Source of the DNA: Chitinophaga pinensis
GTDB lineage: Bacteria; Bacteroidota; Bacteroidia; Flavobacteriales; Flavobacteriaceae
DNA length: 47,111 bases
Direction of reading: 5' to 3'
NCBI GenBank assembly: GCA_945873505.1
Contig: CAMCDQ010000014.1
Span: 1-47,111, forward strand
The notes below the pieces were generated by a model. That model was not told the DNA's origin and ran no database searches. It worked only from the letters and a program-made list of their open reading frames with translations. The stretch's first letter is position 1; every line of letters starts with the position of its first letter. Below, piece by piece: positions 24,853-32,816 of the stretch. The position numbers and the translations under genes are program-made.

Positions 24853-26154
24853 ATGAAAAATAATCAATCGAAACAGCTCTATTTTTATTCTGTGGGATTA
24901 AGCTATAAAAAAGCAGATGCCGAAATTAGAGGGAAATTCAGTTTAGATGTCGCTGCCAAAACTCGTTTGCTTGAACAAGCAAAATTAGAAGGAATTGAGA
25001 GTTTAATTGTGACTTCAACCTGCAATAGAACGGAGATTTATGGTTTTGCAGAACACCCATTCCAACTAATAAAACTAATTTGTGAACACAGCCAAGGAAC
25101 GGTTGAAGGGTTTCAAGAGTTTGGTTTTATCTACAAAGGACAAGAAGCTATAAATCATATTTTTCAAGTGGGAACTGGCTTAGACAGTCAAATTCTTGGA
25201 GATTTTGAAATTATTAGTCAACTAAAAGTAAGCTTTGCCGAATCTAGAAAACTAGGATTAATAAATACCTATTTGGATCGATTGATAAATGCTGTAATTC
25301 AAGCGAGTAAAAAAATTAAAACCGATACCGAAATCAGTTCTGGAGCAACATCCGTTTCTTTTGCATCGGTTCAATATATTATTAAAAATGTTGAGAATAT
25401 TGGAAATAAAAATATTCTGCTTTTTGGAACAGGAAAAATCGGAAGGAATACCTGCGAAAATTTAGTAAAACATACCAAAAACGAACAAATTACATTAATT
25501 AATCGTACCAAAGATAAAGCCGAAAAATTAGCAGGAAAATTGAATTTGATAGTCAAAGACTATGCAGAATTGCATTTGGAACTTCAAAAAGCAGATGTTG
25601 TTGTCGTTGCTACTGGCGCTCAAAATCCCACGATTGATAAAGCAATTTTGAATTTGAAAAAACCAATTTTAATTCTGGATTTGTCGATCCCAAAAAATGT
25701 AAACGAAAATGTAAAGGATTTGGAAGGTGTGACTTTAATTCACATCGATCATTTATCACAAATGACCGACGACACTTTGGAACGAAGAAAACAACATATT
25801 CCTGCTGCCGAAGCAATTATTGAAGACATCAAAATGGAATTTAATATTTGGATGAATGGTCGTAAACACGCACCAACAATTCACGCTTTGAAAGCAAAAT
25901 TGAATGATATTGCCGCCAATGAATTGAATTTTCAGCGGAAAAAACTAACTAATTTTGATGAAGAACAAGCAGAATTAATTAGCAGTAGAATCATTCAAAA
26001 AATTACGAATCATTTTGCAAGCCATTTGAAAGATGAAAACACATCGGTGGATGAAAGTATCGATTTTATTGAAAAAGTTTTTCAAATTGGACAACAATTA
26101 CCAGTGAAAACAACTTCAATAATTGAAGAAAAATACAAAATTACATTATCATAA
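24853..26154 (+). CDS. hemA: Glutamyl-tRNA reductase
   Basis: Reduces glutamyl-tRNA(Glu) to glutamate-1-semialdehyde with NADPH, the first committed step of C5 heme synthesis. The 433 residues include the catalytic Cys57 in 'VTSTCNRTEIYG', the NADPH domain ('ILLFGTGKIGRNTCENL', about residue 194) and the C-terminal dimerisation helices. It opens an operon with hemC, hemD, hemE, hemF and hemB. The next enzyme, hemL, is not present in this window. Confidence 0.97.
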   Translation: MKNNQSKQLYFYSVGLSYKKADAEIRGKFSLDVAAKTRLLEQAKLEGIESLIVTSTCNRTEIYGFAEHPFQLIKLICEHSQGTVEGFQEFGFIYKGQEAINHIFQVGTGLDSQILGDFEIISQLKVSFAESRKLGLINTYLDRLINAVIQASKKIKTDTEISSGATSVSFASVQYIIKNVENIGNKNILLFGTGKIGRNTCENLVKHTKNEQITLINRTKDKAEKLAGKLNLIVKDYAELHLELQKADVVVVATGAQNPTIDKAILNLKKPILILDLSIPKNVNENVKDLEGVTLIHIDHLSQMTDDTLERRKQHIPAAEAIIEDIKMEFNIWMNGRKHAPTIHALKAKLNDIAANELNFQRKKLTNFDEEQAELISSRIIQKITNHFASHLKDENTSVDESIDFIEKVFQIGQQLPVKTTSIIEEKYKITLS

Positions 26155-26188
26155 AACCTTAAAGTATATATTTCAAAACTACTTAAAA

Positions 26189-27142
26189 ATGGCTCAAAAA
26201 GTGATACGTATTGGAACTCGTGATAGTGAATTAGCACTTTGGCAAGCGCACACGGTAGAAAAAAAACTAAACGATTTAGGATATAAAACCGAAATCATCG
26301 CAGTAAAATCCACAGGCGATATTCTACTCAACAAACCATTATATGAATTAGGAATCACGGGAATTTTCACAAAAACCCTTGATGCCGCTATGATTAATGG
26401 TCAAATTGATATCGCGGTGCATTCTATGAAAGATGTGCCAACAGCTTTGCCAATTGGAATTGTTCAAGTTGCTGTTTTAGAGCGTGCCAACGAAAAGGAC
26501 ATTTTAGTTTATAAAAATAATCTGGATTTCTTAACAGGAAATGGAATTATTGCAACAGGAAGTTTGCGTCGTCAAGCGCAATGGCTGCATAAATATCCGA
26601 CTCACAAAGTAGTTGATTTGCGTGGAAATGTGAATTTGAGAATGCAAAAATTGAATGAAAGTGATTGGAACGGAGCCATATTTGCAGCAGCAGGACTAGA
26701 AAGAATAGGCCTCACCCCAACCCTCTCCAAAGGAGAAGGAGAAAAAATCGGATTAGATTATATTAATCTTGATTGGATGATTCCCGCGCCAGCACAAGGT
26801 GCAATGGTAATTGTAGCAATGGCAAATGACGAGTTTTGCAAAGAGGCAGTTTCAGAACTTAATGATCTTGAAACCGATATTTGCACCTATATAGAAAGAC
26901 AATTTTTAAAAACTTTGGAAGGTGGTTGTACAGCGCCAATTGGAGCAATTGCAAAATTCACCGAAGACACTATCGAATTTAAAGGCGCGCTTTTTTCATT
27001 AGATGGAAAACAAAAATTTGAAGTCGAAAAAGTGGTGCCAATTGAACAATGGAAAAAATTAGGTTTTGAATTAGCCAAAGAAATTTTGAACAATGGCGGA
27101 GCAGAACTAATGAAAAATATTAAAGAAGCATTGAAAAAATAA
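26189..27142 (+). CDS. hemC: Hydroxymethylbilane synthase with a repeat-derived insert
   Basis: Polymerises four porphobilinogens into hydroxymethylbilane. The protein is 317 residues from ATG 26189 (an upstream in-frame ATG at 26123 lies inside hemA and is rejected). Motifs are 'IGTRDSELALWQA', 'HSMKDVPTALP', 'ATGSLRRQAQ', 'DLRGNVNLRMQKL', 'PAPAQGAM', and Cys247 in 'LEGGCTAPIGA', the dipyrromethane cofactor attachment site. Residues 175-186 (LTPTLSKGEGEK) interrupt the region between 'AAAGLERIG' and 'YINLDWMIPAP'. They are encoded by a palindromic repeat (26710-26740) and look like an in-frame insertion. The stop overlaps the hemD start (TAATG). Confidence 0.96.
   Translation: MAQKVIRIGTRDSELALWQAHTVEKKLNDLGYKTEIIAVKSTGDILLNKPLYELGITGIFTKTLDAAMINGQIDIAVHSMKDVPTALPIGIVQVAVLERANEKDILVYKNNLDFLTGNGIIATGSLRRQAQWLHKYPTHKVVDLRGNVNLRMQKLNESDWNGAIFAAAGLERIGLTPTLSKGEGEKIGLDYINLDWMIPAPAQGAMVIVAMANDEFCKEAVSELNDLETDICTYIERQFLKTLEGGCTAPIGAIAKFTEDTIEFKGALFSLDGKQKFEVEKVVPIEQWKKLGFELAKEILNNGGAELMKNIKEALKK
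26710..26740 (+). repeat. Palindromic repeat inserted in-frame in hemC
   Basis: The bases cctcaccccaaccctctcc (from 26711) are followed by aaaggagaaggag, giving a tctcc/ggaga hairpin (26724-26728 with 26732-26736) on a three-base loop. The layout C-tract, AA, C-rich arm, AAA, G-rich arm matches the ccccctaacccccaaagggg repeats at 27806 and 29906, in a variant form. It encodes the LTPTLSKGEG peptide. Confidence 0.75.
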
Positions 27143-27804
27143 TGAGTGCAATCCAAATTTTATCAACAAAATTACTTTCTGACAATCAGAAACAGGCATT
27201 AGAATCAGCTAGTTTTAATGTTATTGAATACGATTTTATTCAAATCAAAAATCAAAAATTTGAACTTAAAGAAATCAATGATAATTTGATTATTACAAGT
27301 CAAAATGCAGCACAAAGTTTATTGCTTCAGCCAGATTGTGATGCGTTAAAAACTAAAAATGTATTTTGTGTTGGATTAAAAACCAAGATTTTATTGTCTG
27401 AAAGTGGGTTTAATGTAATTGCTTATACGGGATATGCATCGGATTTGGCTGAAATTATCACTTTGATTTATGCCAATGAAAGCTATACTTTTTTCAGTGG
27501 AAATTTGCGAAAGGAAACCTTGCCAAAAGCACTGAAAGAAGCAAAAATTAAGTTTAATGAAATTCAGGTGTACGAAACGACTTTAACACCACAAAAAATA
27601 AAAGCTGCTGTTGAAGCAATTTTGTTTTTTAGTCCGTCGGGAGTGGAAAGTTACTTGAAAGAAAATACCATAAAAAAAGAACTTTGCTTTTGTATCGGCG
27701 AAACAACCGCGGATGCATTACCAAAAACAGTGAAAAATATAATTATTGCAGCCCAACCGTCAATTGAAGACGTGATTGAAGAATGTATCGAAGAGTATAA
27801 ATAA
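27142..27804 (+). CDS. hemD: Uroporphyrinogen-III synthase
   Basis: Closes hydroxymethylbilane to uroporphyrinogen III with D-ring inversion. The 220-residue product is poorly conserved, as usual. The two-domain pattern is visible: 'LIITSQNAAQSLLLQ' in the first half, then 'VFCVGLKTKILLSESGFNVI', 'ILFFSPSGVESYLKEN' and 'CFCIGETTADALPK' in the second. It is translationally coupled to hemC by a TAATG overlap and followed immediately by a palindromic repeat. The call relies on motifs plus operon position. Confidence 0.9.
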   Translation: MSAIQILSTKLLSDNQKQALESASFNVIEYDFIQIKNQKFELKEINDNLIITSQNAAQSLLLQPDCDALKTKNVFCVGLKTKILLSESGFNVIAYTGYASDLAEIITLIYANESYTFFSGNLRKETLPKALKEAKIKFNEIQVYETTLTPQKIKAAVEAILFFSPSGVESYLKENTIKKELCFCIGETTADALPKTVKNIIIAAQPSIEDVIEECIEEYK

Positions 27805-27805
27805 A

Positions 27806-27832
27806 TCCCCCTAACCCCCAAAGGGGGAATTC
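27806..27832 (+). repeat. Palindromic C-tract/G-tract repeat after hemD
   Basis: From 27806 the bases read tccccctaacccccaaaggg followed by ggaattc, forming a ccccc/ggggg hairpin (27815-27819 with 27823-27827). It begins one base after the hemD stop. It is an inverted partner of 27921-27948, about 88 bases away. Confidence 0.85.
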
Positions 27833-27900
27833 GGGAAGTTTATAAAGTTAAAAAGAATACTAAAATTTAGAAAGTTTAAAAGTTTTAATAAATTAATATA

Positions 27901-28968
27901 ATGAACAATATAGATATTCAAATTCCCCCTTCGGGGGTTAGGGGGCTTAAAAACGACCTATTTTTAAAAGCATTACGAGGAGAAACAGTAGAACGCCCAC
28001 CAGTTTGGATGATGCGTCAAGCCGGAAGATATTTGCCAGAATTCATTGCTTTGCGTGATAAATATGATTTTTTTACGCGATGCCAAACACCAGAATTAGC
28101 AGCTGAAATTACGGTTCAGCCCATTCGCAGGATTGGTCCTGATGTGGCGATTTTATTCTCGGATATTTTGGTTGTTCCACAAGCAATGGGAATTGAAGTC
28201 TTGATGAAAGAGAATTTCGGTCCGTTTTTACCCAATCCAATTCGTACTATTCAGGATGTCGAAAAAGTAATTGTTCCTAATATCCGAGAAACTTTGGGTT
28301 ATGTAATGGATGCTATAAAATTGACTAAAGAAATGTTGAACGATGAGGTGCCATTAATTGGTTTCGCTGGTTCGCCTTGGACGATTTTCTGTTATGCGGT
28401 GGAAGGAAAAGGATCAAAAAGTTTCGATACTGCCAAAGGGTTTTGTTTTTCAAATCCAGTTGCAGCACACGTATTATTACAAAAAATTACCGACACGACT
28501 ATTTTATATTTGAAAGAAAAAGTAAAAGCAGGTGTTGATGCCGTTCAAATTTTCGACTCTTGGGGCGGAATGCTTTCGCCAGTGGATTATCAAGAATTCT
28601 CTTGGAAATACATTAACCAAATTGTGGAAGCTTTGGCAGACGAAACACATGTTATTGTTTTCGGAAAAGGATGTTGGTTTGCCTTGGGAGAAATGGGAAA
28701 AAGCAGGGCTTCGGCACTTGGAGTGGATTGGACGTGTTCGCCACGAAACGCAAGATATTTATCAGGTGGAAACATCACTTTGCAAGGAAATTTTGATCCA
28801 AGTCGTTTGCTTTCGCCAATTCCAGTTATCAAGAAAATGGTTCACCAAATGATTGACGAATTCGGAAAAGACAAGTACATCGCCAATTTAGGTCACGGAA
28901 TTTTACCAAATATTCCGGTAGATCACGCGAAGGCGTTTATCGATGCGGTGAAGGAGTATGGTAAATAA
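27901..28968 (+). CDS. hemE: Uroporphyrinogen decarboxylase with a repeat-derived N-terminus
   Basis: Decarboxylates uroporphyrinogen III to coproporphyrinogen III. The 355 residues include '[17 protein letters not shown]' with the conserved Arg (about residue 40) and Asp in '[11 protein letters not shown]', plus '[16 protein letters not shown]' and '[14 protein letters not shown]'. Family members normally begin close to '[13 protein letters not shown]'. Here the only start is ATG 27901, which adds 15 residues whose core 'IPPSGVRG' is encoded by an inverted copy of the C-tract repeat (27921-27948). Confidence 0.96.
   Translation: MNNIDIQIPPSGVRGLKNDLFLKALRGETVERPPVWMMRQAGRYLPEFIALRDKYDFFTRCQTPELAAEITVQPIRRIGPDVAILFSDILVVPQAMGIEVLMKENFGPFLPNPIRTIQDVEKVIVPNIRETLGYVMDAIKLTKEMLNDEVPLIGFAGSPWTIFCYAVEGKGSKSFDTAKGFCFSNPVAAHVLLQKITDTTILYLKEKVKAGVDAVQIFDSWGGMLSPVDYQEFSWKYINQIVEALADETHVIVFGKGCWFALGEMGKSRASALGVDWTCSPRNARYLSGGNITLQGNFDPSRLLSPIPVIKKMVHQMIDEFGKDKYIANLGHGILPNIPVDHAKAFIDAVKEYGK
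27921..27948 (-). repeat. Palindromic repeat inside the 5' end of hemE
   Basis: The bases aattcccccttcgggggtta (27921-27940) then gggggctt are the reverse complement of the 27806-27832 repeat apart from a few changes. Hairpin arms are ccccc and ggggg around a tt/cg loop. The insertion is in-frame and free of stops, and encodes the extra HemE N-terminal residues. Confidence 0.85.
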
Positions 28969-28993
28969 GCTGTCAGCAGATAGCTGTTAGCTT
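28968..28993 (+). repeat. AGCTGTTAGC-type repeat between hemE and hemF
   Basis: The spacer holds agctgtcagcagatagctgt (28968-28987) then tagctt, in which AGCT occurs three times in 25 bases, able to form small alternative hairpins. It starts at the last base of the hemE stop. It is similar in style to the gttg/caac spacer before atpG. Confidence 0.5.
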
Positions 28994-29006
28994 TAAGATT
29001 AAAAAA

Positions 29007-29915
29007 ATGAAAAATAAATTCTACTACTACATACAAAACCTACAAGACCAAATCTGTGCTGGATTAGAAGCTACTGACAGCGTTGCTAAATTCCGTGAGG
29101 ATATTTGGGACAGACCTGAAGGAGGAGGAGGACGAACACGCGTACTAGAAAACGGAGCGGTTTTCGAAAAAGGCGGAGTGAATATTTCTGCAGTGCATGG
29201 AAAATTACCAGAAGCTATGCAAAAAATATTCAATGTGGGCGAAGCTGATTTTTTTGCCTGCGGATTGAGTTTGGTTTTGCATCCAAAAAATCCAATGGCG
29301 CCCACCGTTCACGCGAATTGGCGCTATTTTGAAATGTATGATGATAATGGAAATGTAATAAATTCATGGTTCGGTGGAGGTCAAGATTTAACGCCTTATT
29401 ATTTGTTTGAGGAAGATGCAAAACATTTTCATCAAACGTGTAAAACCGCTTGCGACAAACACAATCCAGATTTTTATCCAAAATATAAAAAACAATGTGA
29501 CGACTATTTTTGGAATGCACATCGCAATGAAGCCCGCGGAATTGGGGGATTATTTTTCGATTATTGCAAAGCAAATGATGATATGTCAATGGAAAATTGG
29601 TTCAGTTTTGTATCAGAAGTCGGTGATAGTTTTCTGGAAGCGTATGTTCCAATTGTCGAAAAAAGAAAAAATTTACCCTATTCGGTAGCCAATAGAAATT
29701 GGCAAGAAATACGTCGTGGAAGATATGTTGAATTCAATTTGGTACACGACAAAGGCACGTTATTCGGCTTGAAAACCAACGGAAGAATTGAAAGTATATT
29801 AATGAGTTTGCCGCCACATGTTCAGTGGGTTTACGATCATCATCCTGAAAAAGGAAGCGAAGAAGAAAAATTAGTTGAAGTATTAGAGAATCCGAGAGAA
29901 TGGCTAGCCCCCTAA
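29007..29915 (+). CDS. hemF: Oxygen-dependent coproporphyrinogen-III oxidase
   Basis: Converts coproporphyrinogen III to protoporphyrinogen IX using O2. The 302 residues carry the family blocks 'GGGGRTRVLENGAVFEKGG' (about 45-65), 'TVHANWRYFE', 'WFGGGQDLTPYY', 'HRNEARGIGGLFFDY' and the C-terminal 'YVEFNLVHDKGTLFGLKT' and 'MSLPPHVQWVYDH'. The protein ends '...NPREWLAP': the last two residues and the TAA stop are read from a palindromic repeat starting at 29906. It requires oxygen, so an aerobic lifestyle is implied. Confidence 0.97.
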   Translation: MKNKFYYYIQNLQDQICAGLEATDSVAKFREDIWDRPEGGGGRTRVLENGAVFEKGGVNISAVHGKLPEAMQKIFNVGEADFFACGLSLVLHPKNPMAPTVHANWRYFEMYDDNGNVINSWFGGGQDLTPYYLFEEDAKHFHQTCKTACDKHNPDFYPKYKKQCDDYFWNAHRNEARGIGGLFFDYCKANDDMSMENWFSFVSEVGDSFLEAYVPIVEKRKNLPYSVANRNWQEIRRGRYVEFNLVHDKGTLFGLKTNGRIESILMSLPPHVQWVYDHHPEKGSEEEKLVEVLENPREWLAP

Positions 29916-29934
29916 CCCCCGAAGGGGGAACTTC
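29906..29934 (+). repeat. Palindromic C-tract repeat carrying the hemF stop codon
   Basis: The bases agccccctaacccccgaagg (29906-29925) then gggaacttc form a ccccc/ggggg hairpin. The TAA within it (29913-29915) is the hemF stop. It faces an inverted copy at 29986-30034. Confidence 0.85.
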
Positions 29935-29985
29935 GCAAGAAGAAATAGGAGTCTAAAAACAATAAAAATAATGTATTAACTAAAA

Positions 29986-30034
29986 ACCTATTGACCCCTG
30001 ATAGGAATTCCCCCCTTTGGGGGATAGGGGGCTT
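29986..30034 (-). repeat. Palindromic C-tract repeat just before hemB
   Basis: The minus strand reads aagccccctatcccccaaag (30034-30015), then ggaattcctatcaggggtc and aataggt. The same extended sequence occurs at 45571-45616, with about 40 of 46 positions matching by eye. It ends 4 bases before the hemB ATG. Confidence 0.85.
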
Positions 30035-30038
30035 ATTT

Positions 30039-31034
30039 ATGTTCCCATTACAAAGAGGTCGCAGATTAAGAGTAAACGAATCCATTAGAAGTTTAGTTCG
30101 CGAAACAACATTAAGTCCGAGTGATTTTATGTTTCCAATGTTCATTACAGAAGGCGAAAACTATAAAGTTGAAATTTCATCAATGCCAGGAATTTTTCGT
30201 CGTTCGATAGATTTAACAGTCGAAGAAGTCAAAGAATTGTTTGCTTTAGGAATTCGCGCCGTAAACATTTACGTAAAAGTAGATGAATCGCTAAAAGACA
30301 ACACCGGAAAAGAAGCTTGGAACACAAACGGATTGATGCAACGCGCCATCAAATCCATCAAAGCAGCTTGCCCTGAAATGATTGTAATGCCTGATGTGGC
30401 TTTGGATCCATATTCTATTTATGGTCACGACGGAATTATAGAAAACGGCGATGTGGCAAATGATGCTACTAACGACGCTTTAGTAAAAATGGCCGTTTCG
30501 CATGCGCAAGCGGGTGCCGATTTTGTGGCACCGAGCGACATGATGGACGGTCGTGTTTTGCGTTTGCGTCAGGGATTAGACGCAGCGGGATTTCAAAATG
30601 TGGGCATTATGAGCTATTCGGCTAAATATGCTTCGGCATTTTACGGCCCTTTTCGTGATGCTTTGGGAAGTGCTCCAAAAGACGCGGATATTGAAGTTCC
30701 AAAAGACAAAAAAACTTACCAAATGGATTATGCCAATCGCATCGAAGCCATCAAAGAAGCCTTAATGGATGTTGAAGAAGGTGCCGATATGGTGATGGTA
30801 AAACCTGGAATTGCGTATCTTGACATTGTTCGCGAAGTCAAAAATGCGGTGAATGTTCCCGTAACAGTTTTCCAAGTTTCTGGCGAATATGCAATGATTA
30901 AAGCTGCTTCCGAAAGGGGTTGGCTCGATCACGACAAAATCATGATGGAACAATTAATGTGTATCAAAAGGGCAGGAGCAAGTTTAATTTCGACTTATTT
31001 TGCTAAAGAAGCAGCTATCATTTTAAACCAATAA
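30039..31034 (+). CDS. hemB: Delta-aminolevulinic acid dehydratase (porphobilinogen synthase)
   Basis: Condenses two 5-aminolevulinates into porphobilinogen. It is 331 residues from ATG 30039. An upstream TTG at 29991 would translate the palindromic repeat and is not supported by the family start 'MFPLQRGRRLRVNESIRSLV'. Schiff-base lysines are Lys196 ('SYSAKYASAFYGPFRDA') and Lys255 ('VMVKPG'). The metal segment reads 'DVALDPYSIYGHDG', with Ala/Asp/Asp where zinc enzymes have three Cys, so this is the Mg-type, not the zinc type. It is the last heme gene of the operon; cytochrome c follows by 2 bases. Confidence 0.97.
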   Translation: MFPLQRGRRLRVNESIRSLVRETTLSPSDFMFPMFITEGENYKVEISSMPGIFRRSIDLTVEEVKELFALGIRAVNIYVKVDESLKDNTGKEAWNTNGLMQRAIKSIKAACPEMIVMPDVALDPYSIYGHDGIIENGDVANDATNDALVKMAVSHAQAGADFVAPSDMMDGRVLRLRQGLDAAGFQNVGIMSYSAKYASAFYGPFRDALGSAPKDADIEVPKDKKTYQMDYANRIEAIKEALMDVEEGADMVMVKPGIAYLDIVREVKNAVNVPVTVFQVSGEYAMIKAASERGWLDHDKIMMEQLMCIKRAGASLISTYFAKEAAIILNQ

Positions 31035-31036
31035 CA

Positions 31037-31417
31037 ATGAAAAATGTAGTTTTATTCGGGTGTCTTATATTCGTTATTTCTTGTAAAAAAGAAAGCCAAG
31101 AAGCTTTTGGGCAACCCAATCCAACCGAAGTTTCTCAAACACCCGAGCAACTTGGAAAGACTATTTTTGAAGGAAAAGGCAATTGTGTTGCCTGTCACAG
31201 AATCGATGAAAAGCTAGTGGGACCAAGCGTTCAAGACATTGCAAAAATCTACAAAGCTCAAAATGGCGACATCGTTTCCTTCCTAAAAGACGACGCAAAA
31301 CCAATAGTTGACCCTTCTCAATATGAAGTAATGAAAACTAATTTTGCACTTACAAAAGTCATGTCCGACGAAGAATTAAAAGGTTTGGAAGCCTATATGT
31401 ATAGCGATTTTAAATAA
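31037..31417 (+). CDS. c-type cytochrome lipoprotein
   Basis: The 126-residue protein has a lipoprotein signal ('LFGCLIFVISC', Cys16), a short linker and one cytochrome c domain with heme motif C-V-A-C-H at residues 50-54. A Met in 'YEVMKTNF' is the likely sixth ligand. It would be anchored to a periplasmic-side membrane surface and carry electrons. It starts 2 bases after the hemB stop, so it is co-transcribed with the heme operon, which makes sense for a heme-requiring product. Redox partner unknown. Confidence 0.92.
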   Translation: MKNVVLFGCLIFVISCKKESQEAFGQPNPTEVSQTPEQLGKTIFEGKGNCVACHRIDEKLVGPSVQDIAKIYKAQNGDIVSFLKDDAKPIVDPSQYEVMKTNFALTKVMSDEELKGLEAYMYSDFK

Positions 31418-31420
31418 AGT

Positions 31421-31530
31421 CATTGCGAGGCACGAAGTAATCAGGAGCAATTCCCGCCATCCGCTATATCTCTTGTGGCGAACCCCGCCACAACAGGATG
31501 CCGCTACTGTCTGGGCTAAAAATCGGAGCC
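31421..31530 (+). repeat. Dispersed modular intergenic repeat, copy 2
   Basis: It starts with cattgcgaggcacgaagtaa (31421-31440), followed by a shortened part A (ggagcaattcccgccatccg, 31444-31463). The hairpin core is ttgtggcg-aaccc-cgccacaa (31473-31493, perfect 8-bp stem), and part C is gccgctactgtctgggctaa (31500-31519). The core and part C match 5218-5277 closely. No gene lies in this 247-base gap; I see no good TAnnTTTG before the following gene. Confidence 0.85.
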
Positions 31531-31664
31531 ATTTTGAATACTACTAAAAGTAATCTTTAATTGATGATTTATAAATAGTCTATAGAATGAATTTAGTTTC
31601 AAAGAAATTCCGTAAATTCGTATATAAACTAAATTTTATTTCAACCAATTAAAATCCACTTCTA

Positions 31665-32816
31665 ATGAAATTATTAAAAAAACTATTCCTTGGTATTGCC
31701 GTATTTCTAATCACAATAATTGTATTAGCCTATGCTTTTAATGTCGATTATCTGATAAAAGCCGTTCGAACAATATACATAAAAGGACACCAAACCGCCT
31801 ATTTAGAAGACTACAAAGAATTTGATAACGATACAATAACCAAAAGTGACGTTGCGCAACCTTGGGCAATTCATAATAACTACAATAAGGTTAAATCAAC
31901 TCCAGCTTTAGAACAACTTCACAAACAAATAGGAACTGTTGCTTTTTTAATCATAAAAAATGATAGTATTTGGCACGAAAGTTATTATGATGGTTTCGAT
32001 AAAAACTCCAAATCGAATTCCTTTTCTATGGCAAAAAGTATTGTTTCGGCTTCGCTAGGAAAGGCCATAATGGAAGGAAAAATCAAAAGTTTAGACCAAT
32101 TGGTTTCTGACTTTTTTCCTATATTTAAAGAAGGAAAATCAGCAAAAATGACCGTTGGTGATTTGTCTTCCATGGCATCAGGATTAAATTGGGACGAAGC
32201 GTATTACAGCCCTTTTTCAATAACCACTCGCGCCTATTTCACAGACGATTTAAGTAAAGTAATCTTAGGATTAAAAGGCGTTGATGAGCCAGGAAAAAAA
32301 TATAAATACCTGAGCGGGAACACCCAATTATTAGCCATGGTCATTGAAAAAGCGACGGGCGAAAGTTTGCCAAATTATGTTTCAAAGAATTTTTGGAAAC
32401 CAATGGGAGCCGAAAACGATGCGCTTTGGCAAACCGATAAAAAAGGCGGAATTGTAAAAGCTTTTTGTTGTATTGCAAGTGATGCTAGAGATTTTGCCCG
32501 TTTTGGAAAACTATACAAACAATATGGAAAATGGAACGGCAAACAACTTTTAGACAGCACGTTCATTGCAAAATCGATTATGCCAAGATTTAAAGAATCT
32601 CCAGAATACGGTTATGGCTGGTGGTTGAGCGATTACAAAGGCAAGAAAATATTTTATATGCGCGGCCATTTGGGACAATACGTAATCGTAATTCCTCAAG
32701 ACGAGTTAATCATAGTTCGATTAGGAAATCAAATAAAAAAACAATCAAAAACTTCCCCACACAGCGATGATTTTTTTGTATATATCGATGAAACCTACAA
32801 AATACTAGCCCAATGA
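31665..32816 (+). CDS. Serine hydrolase, beta-lactamase (class C/PBP4*-like) family
   Basis: The 383-residue product has one N-terminal membrane helix (about 8-25), then a serine-hydrolase domain with the S-x-x-K nucleophile motif 'SFSMAKSIVS' (Ser121, Lys124), a Y-x-S/N-type motif 'YLSGNTQLLA' and 'GHLGQYVIVIP' in the position of the third motif. Such proteins include esterases, D-aminopeptidases and peptidoglycan carboxypeptidases. True beta-lactamase activity is not implied. Overlaps the next gene by 4 bases (ATGA). Confidence 0.88.
   Translation: MKLLKKLFLGIAVFLITIIVLAYAFNVDYLIKAVRTIYIKGHQTAYLEDYKEFDNDTITKSDVAQPWAIHNNYNKVKSTPALEQLHKQIGTVAFLIIKNDSIWHESYYDGFDKNSKSNSFSMAKSIVSASLGKAIMEGKIKSLDQLVSDFFPIFKEGKSAKMTVGDLSSMASGLNWDEAYYSPFSITTRAYFTDDLSKVILGLKGVDEPGKKYKYLSGNTQLLAMVIEKATGESLPNYVSKNFWKPMGAENDALWQTDKKGGIVKAFCCIASDARDFARFGKLYKQYGKWNGKQLLDSTFIAKSIMPRFKESPEYGYGWWLSDYKGKKIFYMRGHLGQYVIVIPQDELIIVRLGNQIKKQSKTSPHSDDFFVYIDETYKILAQ

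Noticed and set aside
27806..30034. CRISPR array from the recurrent C-tract/G-tract repeats
   Set aside because: Repeats are in alternating orientation, at irregular distances with genes between, and no cas gene is present.
29991..30038. Upstream TTG start for hemB
   Set aside because: The extension would translate a palindromic repeat and has no counterpart in the family; ATG 30039 gives the standard N-terminus.
18608..31417. A new mobile or defence island in the heme block
   Set aside because: All genes there belong to known metabolic or regulatory families. No integrase, transposase, toxin, nuclease or tRNA boundary was seen; only short non-coding repeats are unusual.
31665..32816. A true beta-lactamase resistance gene
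   Set aside because: The S-x-x-K and Y-x-S/N motifs are shared by many esterases and peptidases of this fold, and an N-terminal membrane anchor with envelope context does not point to antibiotic resistance.
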